Assembly (NCBI GenBank): GCA_913062745.1
Contig: CAJXXJ010000245.1
Coordinates: forward strand, 1 to 6,202
DNA: 6,202 nucleotides
Source of the DNA: an uncultured Phaeodactylibacter sp.
Lineage (GTDB): Bacteria > Bacteroidota > Bacteroidia > Chitinophagales > Saprospiraceae
Reading direction: 5' to 3'
This document shows positions 1 through 6,003 of the stretch, one piece after another. Each line of letters begins with the position of its first letter. The stretch's first letter is position 1. A program made the translations under genes and the position numbers. Under the pieces are notes generated by a model. It was not told the origin of the DNA. It did no database searches and was given only the letters and a program-made list of their open reading frames with translations.

Positions 1-1248
1 AAAATCTCCAAAAAGGCACGGCTGGAGAAGCGGGAGCCGATGGAGATCGTGCAGCACTATACGAATGGCTTCCACGCCATGATGCGCATTTTTAACAATC
101 AGCAGCCGAGTATCGAGCCGCGGGCCACCGGGCACATCCTGGAACAGATCAATATGGTAAAGGCTATCCTGAACAATGGCTATGCATACGAGTCCAATGG
201 CTCCGTGTACTTTGATACCGTGAAATTCGCTAAAGAAAACGAGGTGTACGGAAAGCTTTCCGGCCGCGTGATCGAGGACCTGATGGCGGAATCCCGGGAC
301 AACCTTAAGAATCAAGACGAGAAACGCCACCCCTCTGATTTTGCCATCTGGATCAAAGCGGACCCCAAACACATCATGCGCTGGGAATCGGACTGGTCGG
401 AAGGCTTTCCGGGCTGGCACCTGGAGTGCTCGGCGATGAGCACTAAGTATCTGGGCAAGACCTTTGACATCCACGGGGGCGGCAATGACCTAAAATTCCC
501 GCACCACGAGAACGAAGTGGCACAAAACTTCGGCGCTTGCGGCTGCGCGCCGGCCAACTACTGGCTGCACGGCAATATGCTGCTTATGAACGGCCGCAAG
601 ATGGCGAAGAGCGATGGCAATACGATTACGCCGCAGCAGCTGTTTTCGGGCGAAAGCCCTCACATCAGCAAAGGGTACAGCCCGATGGTCATCCGTTTCT
701 TCATGCTGCAGTCGCACTACCGCAGTACCCTCGACCTGACGGATGACGCACTGCAGGCTGCTGAAAAAGGCTACCGCCGCCTGATGGAAGGCAATAAGCT
801 GCTGCAGGGGATGCAGCACCCGGGCAAAGGAAATGCCGGTGAGCTGGACGCTGAACTGCGGCAGTTGATGCAGCAGGTAAAAGCAGAGATGGACGACGAT
901 TTCAACACGCCCAAAGCGCTGGCGGTCCTCTTTGAGCTGGTCACCAAAGTCAATAGCCTTAAGGCAGGCCATCTTCAGCTCAGTGAGACTACGCCCGAAA
1001 CGCTGGAGCAGCTGAAGCAGACTTTCCATGATTATATTTATATGGTGCTTGGCCTGCAGGATGAAATGGCTGCAGAAGGCAACGGCGACAGCCCGCTCGA
1101 TGGCCTGATGGAGCTAATCATCGATATCCGCGCTCAGGCCCGTGCGAATAAAGACTGGGCTACTTCCGATAAAATCCGCGATACCCTTAAGGAACTTGAT
1201 ATCGTGCTGAAGGATAGTAAGGAGGGGACGAGCTGGGTGAAGGGATAG
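1..1248 (+). CDS. cysS: Cysteinyl-tRNA synthetase, 5'-truncated by the window edge
   Basis: Class I aminoacyl-tRNA synthetase that charges tRNA-Cys with cysteine in the cytoplasm. The frame is open from base 1, so the ATG at 40 is an internal methionine and the true start, with the HIGH motif and first zinc cysteine, lies outside. About 415 residues are visible; I estimate 80-90 N-terminal residues are missing. Diagnostic parts are WHLECSAMS at about 415-441, whose Cys matches a zinc ligand (Cys209 in E. coli), and the family hallmark [17 protein letters not shown], which carries the His and Glu ligands. The KMSKS loop reads KMAKS at 598-612, followed by DGN. A DALR-type helical domain ([18 protein letters not shown]) and the C-terminal KDSKEGTSW segment complete the protein, which ends at TAG 1246-1248. 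The catalytic core looks intact. Identification is by recognised family motifs; no alignment was run. Confidence 0.97.
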   Translation, partial: KISKKARLEKREPMEIVQHYTNGFHAMMRIFNNQQPSIEPRATGHILEQINMVKAILNNGYAYESNGSVYFDTVKFAKENEVYGKLSGRVIEDLMAESRDNLKNQDEKRHPSDFAIWIKADPKHIMRWESDWSEGFPGWHLECSAMSTKYLGKTFDIHGGGNDLKFPHHENEVAQNFGACGCAPANYWLHGNMLLMNGRKMAKSDGNTITPQQLFSGESPHISKGYSPMVIRFFMLQSHYRSTLDLTDDALQAAEKGYRRLMEGNKLLQGMQHPGKGNAGELDAELRQLMQQVKAEMDDDFNTPKALAVLFELVTKVNSLKAGHLQLSETTPETLEQLKQTFHDYIYMVLGLQDEMAAEGNGDSPLDGLMELIIDIRAQARANKDWATSDKIRDTLKELDIVLKDSKEGTSWVKG

Positions 1249-1278
1249 AAAGCTATTTTTTTTCTGAGTACGGGCGAT

Positions 1279-1311
1279 GCTGCCGGGTTATTTTACGAAT
1301 AATCCGGCAGC
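1279..1311 (+). terminator. Strong hairpin downstream of cysS, probable terminator without a U-tract
   Basis: The arms at 1279-1292 and 1298-1311 form a 14-bp stem with one G-T wobble, a GC-rich base (GCTGCCGG/CCGGCAGC) and a 5-nt loop TTACG. It starts about 30 bp after the cysS stop and ends about 50 bp before the esterase start. No T-run follows it; a run of eight Ts (1256-1263) lies upstream instead, the wrong order for a classical intrinsic terminator on this strand. Termination or 3'-end protection of the cysS transcript is inferred from position and stem strength. Confidence 0.5.
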
Positions 1312-1362
1312 GTTCATTAAACCTCTCTCCTTAGTGGCGGTCTTACGAGAAAGTAACTGTAT

Positions 1363-2568
1363 ATGGCTCGTTCCACTTTGCTGCTCCTTCTTTTCTTCTT
1401 TGCCCGTACTGTTTTTTCCCAGCAAAACATTACCGAAACCATTTTCCATAATAGCCTGGAGCGCAGCTATACCCTGCGGCTGCCACCAAACTACGAAGCG
1501 AACACTCCTTTGCCAGCTGTCCTTGTGCTGCACGGCGGTGGCGGCAATTCCGGTACCGTTCAGAACTTCACCCAAATGAACCCGGTAGCCGACACGGCCA
1601 GCTTTATCGCTGTGTATCCGCAGGGATTTGCAGCGAGCGGAAACGGCTACGCCTGGGCTGACGGCCGGGGCACGGTAGCGGATGAGGAAGGAATAGACGA
1701 TGTAGGCTTTGTAGAGCTGCTGCTGGATGTGCTTACGGCAAACTACGCAATCGATCAGGAACGGATCTACGTATGCGGCTTCTCCAACGGCGGCTTTATG
1801 ACGCAGCGGCTGGCCTGTGAAATCGGTGGTCGGTTTGCAGCAGCAGGCAGCCTGGGGTGCTCTATGGGAGAAGGGCTGTTCTCCTCCTGCGCACCCGAAC
1901 ACCCCCTGCCCATGATATTTGTAGCCGGCACGGAAGACCCATTCGTGCCCTACGAGGGCGGCTTTATGAATGCTAATGTAGAGTTGATAGTGCCGGTAGA
2001 TACGGCCGTGCAGTACTGGGCGCGGCAGAACGATTGCGAGCAAGCACCCGTACTCACCCAATTGCCCGACCTCGTGCCCGATGACAATTCTACGGTGGAA
2101 CAACTGGACTACCCCGGCTGTGCCTGCGGAGAATCGGTCCGGCTGCTGCGTCTGATCGGGGCAGGCCATACCTGGGCGGGAGTGGAAAACCCGCTCATCG
2201 AACCTTTGCTTGGCGAAACCAATGAAGACATTCACGCAAGTGTTGAGCTGTGGCGGTTTTTCGAGCCGTTTCAGCGAGGCTGCAGCACGACTTCCACCGC
2301 TGCTCCAGCCGCAGGCCATTCAGGTCTACGAGTATTTCCCAACCCTTTTCAAAATCAGCTCACACTGGAATTGGAAGCGCCGCTGAGAGAAGCGGCAAAA
2401 CTCAGCTTGTACCACGGCAGCGGCCAGATGCTGCATGCGGAATGGCTGGCAGCCGGCTTGCGCCAATATTCCGTGGCTATACCCGGGAGCTGGTCAGACG
2501 GCTGGTACCTGATAGAAGTAACTACAGCACAGCAAGTACAGCAGCAAGTCCTTTTCAAAACAAGATAA
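1363..2568 (+). CDS. Secreted PHB-depolymerase/feruloyl-esterase-type alpha/beta hydrolase with T9SS sorting domain
   Basis: A 401-residue exported esterase of the LpqC/COG3509 type (related to CE1 feruloyl esterases and PHB depolymerases). Residues 1-19 look like a Sec signal peptide, with a Leu/Phe-rich core and likely cleavage before QQN. The hydrolase spans about 25-303: oxyanion-region HGGGG (57-61), WADGRG (98-103), nucleophile elbow GFSNGG with Ser141, probable acid Asp192 in GTEDPFVPYEGG, and His269 in GAGHTWAG. A Ser/Thr/Ala/Pro-rich linker (about 304-322) leads to a type A T9SS C-terminal domain (323-401) with VFPNPF and GWYLIEV. The product is thus inferred to cross the outer membrane by T9SS and be surface-bound or released. 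The start is well supported: an in-frame TAA at 1354-1356 lies three codons upstream, and a weak purine stretch GAGAAAG (1347-1353) precedes the ATG. The substrate (polyester, feruloylated polysaccharide or other ester) cannot be read from sequence. The gene converges on mtaB with a 21-bp gap. Confidence 0.92.
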   Translation: MARSTLLLLLFFFARTVFSQQNITETIFHNSLERSYTLRLPPNYEANTPLPAVLVLHGGGGNSGTVQNFTQMNPVADTASFIAVYPQGFAASGNGYAWADGRGTVADEEGIDDVGFVELLLDVLTANYAIDQERIYVCGFSNGGFMTQRLACEIGGRFAAAGSLGCSMGEGLFSSCAPEHPLPMIFVAGTEDPFVPYEGGFMNANVELIVPVDTAVQYWARQNDCEQAPVLTQLPDLVPDDNSTVEQLDYPGCACGESVRLLRLIGAGHTWAGVENPLIEPLLGETNEDIHASVELWRFFEPFQRGCSTTSTAAPAAGHSGLRVFPNPFQNQLTLELEAPLREAAKLSLYHGSGQMLHAEWLAAGLRQYSVAIPGSWSDGWYLIEVTTAQQVQQQVLFKTR

Positions 2569-2589
2569 AGCTAAAATAAAAGATCCCCC

Positions 2590-3936
2590 TCAGGCCACCG
2601 ACTCCCTCATCAGCGCTGCCTGTATCAGCCCGGCTTCGTTGATTTGCTGTAGCTGCACCGTAGACAACGTATTGAGCAGCTCCTCCTGCAACGGCAGCTC
2701 CACCCGGATATAATTGTCGGTGAAGCCAGACATTTTCCCCGGCTCTTTGCTCTGCTCGAACAGGACTTCCCGGCGGTCGCCCAGGTACTGCTCGTAGAAA
2801 TAGCGGCGCTTCTTTTCACTCAGTATGGTCAGCATTTTATTGCGGCGGCGGCGCTCCTCCATATCCACCTGATCATCGCGCTCGTAGGCCGGCGTATTCG
2901 GCCGCTCGCTGTAGGTGAATACGTGCAGGTAAGAAATATCCAGCTCGTTCAGGAAGCGGTAGGTCTCCAAAAAGTCTTCCTCCGTCTCTCCCGGGAAGCC
3001 GACGATTACATCCACACCGATGCAGCAGTGCGGCATCAGGGCTTTGATCTTGGCGACCCGGTCGGCATAGAGCTCCCGCTTGTAGCGCCGGCGCATCTCC
3101 CGCAGCTGCTTGTTGTTGCCCGACTGCAGCGGCATGTGGAAGTGAGGCACAAACCTCCGGGACTGCGCCACGAATTCAATCACTTCATCCGTGCACAGGT
3201 TGGGCTCAATAGAGGAAATGCGGAAGCGGTCAATGCCTTCCACCTGGTCCAACTCCCGTATGAGATCAATAAACATGGCCTCCTTCTTCGGGCGAACGCC
3301 TTCGATAACCTCTGTACCATTGCCAAAATCACCGATATTGACGCCGGTCAGCACAATTTCGCGTACGCCCATTTCTGCGATACGGTTAGCGTTGGCCACC
3401 ACATTTTCCACCGTATCGCTACGGCTGCGCCCCCGTGCAAGCGGTATAGTGCAAAAAGTACACTTATAGTCACACCCATCCTGTACTTTCAGGAAAGAGC
3501 GCGTGCGGTCGCCAAAGGAGAACGCATTTACAAACTCATTGGCTTCCTTTACTTCCCCGGCGCGTACCATTCCCTTGCCGGGAGCTTTGCTGAGCTCCTC
3601 CACAAAGTCGAGTATGCGGAATTTTTCAGCCGCGCCCAGCACCAGGTCTACGCCGTCAATGTCTGCAATTTCCTGAGGTTTGAGCTGCGCATAGCAGCCG
3701 ACCACGATAATTTTCGCATCCGGCGAATACTTCAGCGCACGGCGCACGATCTGCCGGCACTTCTTATCTGCAAAGTCCGTTACCGAACAGGTGTTGATCA
3801 CATAAATATTCGCTCCGTCCCGGAAGCCCACTTCGGAATAGCCCGCGTCTTCGAACAGCCTGCCGATAGAGGAGGTCTCCGAGTAGTTGAGCTTACAGCC
3901 CAAAGTGTAAAATGCTACGCTGCGTGGTGTCGCCAT
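2590..3936 (-). CDS. mtaB: tRNA t6A37 methylthiotransferase MtaB (radical SAM)
   Basis: A 448-residue radical-SAM methylthiotransferase. MtaB enzymes convert t6A37 of ANN-decoding tRNAs to ms2t6A, using two [4Fe-4S] clusters. The N-terminal domain has the family's three cysteines: Cys14 in TLGCKLN, Cys50 in INTCSVT and Cys81 in VVGCYAQ. The radical-SAM motif is CDYKCTFC (Cys155, Cys159, Cys162). GVDVIVGFPGETEEDF (307-322) and HVFTYSERPNTPA (338-350) also fit the family, and about 386-443 is a TRAM-like RNA-binding tail with GFTDNYIRVELP. The TLGCKLN opening and full length favour MtaB over MiaB or RimO. ATG 3936-3934 is the first start after an in-frame stop (TAA, 3945-3943); no Shine-Dalgarno sequence is visible. 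Upstream lies a palindrome-rich gap that may act in its leader. I saw no convincing TTTG/TAnnTTTG promoter there. Confidence 0.95.
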   Translation of the reverse strand: MATPRSVAFYTLGCKLNYSETSSIGRLFEDAGYSEVGFRDGANIYVINTCSVTDFADKKCRQIVRRALKYSPDAKIIVVGCYAQLKPQEIADIDGVDLVLGAAEKFRILDFVEELSKAPGKGMVRAGEVKEANEFVNAFSFGDRTRSFLKVQDGCDYKCTFCTIPLARGRSRSDTVENVVANANRIAEMGVREIVLTGVNIGDFGNGTEVIEGVRPKKEAMFIDLIRELDQVEGIDRFRISSIEPNLCTDEVIEFVAQSRRFVPHFHMPLQSGNNKQLREMRRRYKRELYADRVAKIKALMPHCCIGVDVIVGFPGETEEDFLETYRFLNELDISYLHVFTYSERPNTPAYERDDQVDMEERRRRNKMLTILSEKKRRYFYEQYLGDRREVLFEQSKEPGKMSGFTDNYIRVELPLQEELLNTLSTVQLQQINEAGLIQAALMRESVA

Positions 3937-3957
3937 AATCCATTATGCTTTAGCCGC

Positions 3958-4061
3958 TATACTCGGAACGGAGAGGTTTGGGCGTAAGGCACAAACCCGA
4001 CGCACGAGTATATGCCGACACGAAGTCATGTTTGATCCCAAACTACTTCGTCGTCGGTATG
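3958..4061. repeat. Two abutting imperfect palindromes upstream of mtaB
   Basis: The first palindrome has outer arms TATACTCG (3958-3965) and CGAGTATA (4005-4012), enclosing an inner stem GGTTTG (3975-3980)/CAAACC (3992-3997). The second starts at 4011, sharing its first bases with the end of the first. Arms 4011-4026 and 4045-4061 form a 16-bp stem with one bulged C (4052) and two G-T pairs, and an inner stem GTTTG (4030-4034)/CAAAC (4039-4043) lies inside the loop. From here to the four-helix gene, weaker inverted pairs continue (AGCAAA 4064-4069 with TTTGCT 4086-4091; GTCAG 4077-4081 with CTGAC 4104-4108). No ORF or clear promoter is seen in this gap. It could be a REP/MITE-like element or a structured leader of mtaB. 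Confidence 0.6.
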
Positions 4062-4110
4062 GTAGCAAATATGGCAGTCAGCTCGTTTGCTTCCTGTTTT
4101 ATACTGACGA

Positions 4111-4194
4111 TTAAGTGGTTTGCCACAGCAAACCTACTTAATATCAGCATTTACGCTGAGAAGTGGCTTGCTCCGATGTCGCAAACCACTTCGT
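4111..4194. repeat. Symmetrical three-hairpin palindrome overlapping the 3' end of the four-helix gene
   Basis: Three consecutive hairpins occupy this stretch. The first, 4111-4123 with 4128-4141, is a 13-bp stem with one bulged T (4135) and a CACA loop. The second is TCAGC (4144-4148) with GCTGA (4155-4159). The third, 4160-4171 with 4181-4192, is 12 bp with one mismatch. The first and last arms are also perfect inverted copies of each other over 11 bp (AAGTGGTTTGC 4113-4123 and GCAAACCACTT 4181-4191), so the element can refold as one long palindrome centred near 4152. The 13-mer at 4182-4194 matches 12 of 13 bases of 4039-4051, tying it to the neighbouring palindromes. The stop codon of the four-helix gene (4134-4136) falls inside the first hairpin. 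Confidence 0.62.
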
Positions 4195-4496
4195 ATTGCG
4201 TATAGCTTTTTCAAATCTTCCAAAAGTGCTTCCGGGCAGTGCCCGCCTTCCTCCAGTATCTCCAGCCAAAACAAGCTTTCATCAGCCTCTTCCAGTACAA
4301 TCCCTATTTTAGCCGCATACTCCCGCTTGCTGCGCCCACGGTGCGCCGCCCGGGTATTTGCCCCCACCGAAGTACCGGAGCGAAGCAACTGATCCCAAAT
4401 CACCCAGTACACCTTCTGGTTCGGCAACGCCTGCACAAACCGTATCACATCCAACGTAAACTGCTTCGTACGTTGCTGTAGCCCTCCATCGCTCAT
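4134..4496 (-). CDS. Four-helix-bundle protein of the S23/IVP family (TIGR02436-like)
   Basis: A 120-residue soluble, helix-rich protein. The block LLRSGTSVGANTRAAHRGRSKREYAAKIGIVLEEADESLFWLEIL (37-81) is the hallmark of the family of ORFs first seen in intervening sequences of 23S rRNA genes and common as stand-alone genes in Bacteroidota. No enzymatic motif is present and the family's function is largely unknown; related bundles (Avd) assist diversity-generating retroelements, but none is visible here. Residues 1-100 look normal. The tail 102-120 (SGLRHRSKPLLSVNADIK region) does not look like the usual helical end and is encoded by the palindromic element, so the original C-terminus was probably replaced or extended. 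ATG 4496-4494 starts 32 bp after the helicase stop on the same strand, so co-transcription is possible, and an AT-rich stretch without Shine-Dalgarno sequence precedes it. Confidence 0.85.
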   Translation of the reverse strand: MSDGGLQQRTKQFTLDVIRFVQALPNQKVYWVIWDQLLRSGTSVGANTRAAHRGRSKREYAAKIGIVLEEADESLFWLEILEEGGHCPEALLEDLKKLYAIRSGLRHRSKPLLSVNADIK

Positions 4497-4525
4497 AGCT
4501 TTAAGATTTATGCTGTAGGAAATAC

Positions 4526-4557
4526 TTCTTATTTCTTATTTCCCAATTTCTTATTTC
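4526..4557. repeat. Short A/G-rich (minus strand) simple repeat at the helicase 3' end
   Basis: TTCTTATTTC occurs three times, at 4526-4535, 4533-4542 (overlapping the first by 3 bases) and 4548-4557. On the coding minus strand this reads as GAAATAAGAA units. It contains the helicase stop (TAA, 4531-4529) and the codons for the last residues (RNKKLGNKK), and ends about 30 bp before the start of the four-helix gene. Confidence 0.6.
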
Positions 4558-6001
4558 TCATTTGGCTTTTCCTAAACTGCTGAGCAGCAACCTTAGGCTG
4601 TCGCCTGTTAAAACCCTCAATCCAGAAGTTATCGTTGAGGTAGAGGTTATCGCTCGCTCTGGTTAATGCCGTATAAAACCACCGGTAAAGCGCATTGCGC
4701 TGTTGCACAAAGACCGACTTTTGGACATTCAGGTATACATTAGGCCATTCCCCACCCTGAGCTTTGTGGCAGGTAATCACATACCCGAATTTAGCCCGTA
4801 GCGCATTGAGGTAAGGATCGTTGCGCATCGCCTTTTGGTATGCTTCTGTTTTGCGTTTAACGCCCTGTTTCCGCATTCTTTGATCGAAGTCTATCAATAG
4901 TTTTCGGCTCTCCTCCGGTTGCAAGCCAGCATAGTTGTTGTACAGGAGCTCCCGGATCATCAGGGTTTTGTAGCGTTTATTGCCGCCAATATCCTCCAGT
5001 TCCACTTCCAGGAAGTTGAAGCCCGCCTGCCTGCCTGCCGGACGGACCTTCCGCACGATCACCTGATCGCCATTCGTCAGCGGCACGTAGTAGCTGTTTT
5101 GAACCACCATCAGCAGTTCCCCCTCTGCCAGGTTTTTATTGCCCATCAGCGTCATGCGCAGCTTGTGGTTGAGCCGGCGGCAATGCCCGTTTGCATTCGT
5201 AATCATCAGCGCTTCGCTGTATTCTTTTTTGCGCAAATGCTTCAGGTAAGCCTGCACCAGCTCATGCTCATTGGGATACAGATGCGCCTGCAGGCCGGCC
5301 GGCGCCATTACTTTGGGCCACTTGACATAATTGTTGGCAATAATATCCGAACGAAAGCGCCCGGCCAGCCTCAGGATTTCAGAGTCTGTACCCTGCCGTA
5401 TAATCTCGCTCAGCTCCGCATATTGGACGGCAACCTTGTACTGATCTCGCAGATAGCGAGGGCTCAGCGCCGGCGAGAAGGTCTCCTCGCTCACCGGCGG
5501 CAGCTGACAGGGGTCGCCCACAAATACTACGCGCCGCCCTTTGGTGAACTCCAGAAAATCCACCAGCAGATGCCCGGAACCGAAGGTAGCGACCTGCCCG
5601 CCCGTAGTAGCAGTATTGGGGATCATAGATGCTTCGTCTACAATATACACCGGCGGCTCCTCAAAGAAAGGCTGCGGCCGGATGTCGAACTGCAGAGCCA
5701 GCTGTGCACCTTTTTCTCCGCTTTCCTCCAACTCATCAAACTGATAAACGCAGGAATGGATAGTAGCTGCATCGCGTCCGGTCTTTCCTGCCAGCACCTT
5801 CGCTGCCCGCCCGGTAGTGGCCAAAAGTATAGGCTTCATACCCTGTGCTTCCAGCCAGGCGGCATACTGCCCCAGCAGGGTGGTCTTGCCCGTGCCGGCG
5901 TAGCCGCGCAGGACAAAAGCCCGGCTGCCCGGCGCGGTGGTGAAGTCTTTTAATTTTTGAAATGCTTCATTTTGGTGAGGGGTGAGTTGCAGAGTTGCCA
6001 T
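4529..6001 (-). CDS. RecD/Pif1-like superfamily 1 ATP-dependent DNA helicase
   Basis: A 490-residue ATPase with the AAA_30 plus UvrD_C_2 arrangement of RecD-type (COG0507) SF1 helicases, expected to translocate 5'-3' on single-stranded DNA in repair or replication. Visible motifs are Walker A GYAGTGKTT (33-41, Lys39), motif Ia ATTGRAAKVL (61-70), Walker B IVDEASM (120-126, Asp122/Glu123), motif III GDPCQLPPV (162-170), EIIRQ (199-203, Arg202 a likely nucleotide-sensing arginine), ITCHKAQGGEW (409-419) and motif VI YTALTRAS (443-450, Arg448). NGDQVIV (310-316) marks the small SH3-like insert. There are no RecB/RecC partners or long N-terminal RecD2 extension, so this resembles the short stand-alone helicases common in Bacteroidota. 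ATG 6001-5999 is the first start after an in-frame stop (TAG, 6016-6014), and lies 2 bp after the preceding gene's stop. The lysine-rich tail (about 480-490) is encoded by a simple repeat and is probably not ancestral. Confidence 0.93.
   Translation of the reverse strand: MATLQLTPHQNEAFQKLKDFTTAPGSRAFVLRGYAGTGKTTLLGQYAAWLEAQGMKPILLATTGRAAKVLAGKTGRDAATIHSCVYQFDELEESGEKGAQLALQFDIRPQPFFEEPPVYIVDEASMIPNTATTGGQVATFGSGHLLVDFLEFTKGRRVVFVGDPCQLPPVSEETFSPALSPRYLRDQYKVAVQYAELSEIIRQGTDSEILRLAGRFRSDIIANNYVKWPKVMAPAGLQAHLYPNEHELVQAYLKHLRKKEYSEALMITNANGHCRRLNHKLRMTLMGNKNLAEGELLMVVQNSYYVPLTNGDQVIVRKVRPAGRQAGFNFLEVELEDIGGNKRYKTLMIRELLYNNYAGLQPEESRKLLIDFDQRMRKQGVKRKTEAYQKAMRNDPYLNALRAKFGYVITCHKAQGGEWPNVYLNVQKSVFVQQRNALYRWFYTALTRASDNLYLNDNFWIEGFNRRQPKVAAQQFRKSQMRNKKLGNKK
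5025..5039. repeat. GCCT microrepeat inside the helicase gene
   Basis: Three full GCCT units and a partial fourth, followed by GGACGG. On the coding strand this gives the residues PAGRQAG (321-327), just after the SH3-like segment NGDQVIVRKV. The reading frame stays open, so any copy-number change must have been compatible with function. Confidence 0.4.
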
Positions 6002-6003
6002 AA

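Noticed and set aside
1312..1362. Bacteroidota-type promoter (TTTG ... TAnnTTTG) for the esterase
   Set aside because: No acceptable pair of elements at the right spacing; the nearest TATTTTAC lies inside the hairpin.
1288..2319. Long open frame (343 codons) on the minus strand inside the esterase gene
   Set aside because: It is antisense to a gene with a complete catalytic triad and sorting domain; the translation is Cys/Gln/Arg-rich and lacks any recognisable motif.
2569..2589. Shared bidirectional terminator between the converging esterase and mtaB genes
   Set aside because: The 21-bp gap is A-rich but has no inverted repeat able to form a stem.
2923..3987. Long open frame (354 codons) on the plus strand opposite mtaB
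   Set aside because: Antisense shadow of a gene with all six iron-sulphur cysteines; composition is not protein-like and no family is recognised.
4011..4194. CRISPR array
   Set aside because: The repeated cores are in both orientations, imperfect, and irregularly spaced, with no uniform repeat-spacer pattern and no cas genes.
3978..4392. Small plus-strand ORFs in and beside the palindromes (3978-4205, 4120-4392)
   Set aside because: They follow palindrome sequence and the antisense of the four-helix gene; no conserved motif or start signal is visible.
4134..4496. Avd accessory gene of a diversity-generating retroelement
   Set aside because: The fold family is related, but there is no reverse transcriptase, template repeat or variable repeat in the window.
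4919..5953. Long open frame (344 codons) on the plus strand opposite the helicase
   Set aside because: Antisense shadow of a helicase with all SF1 motifs; no motif of its own.
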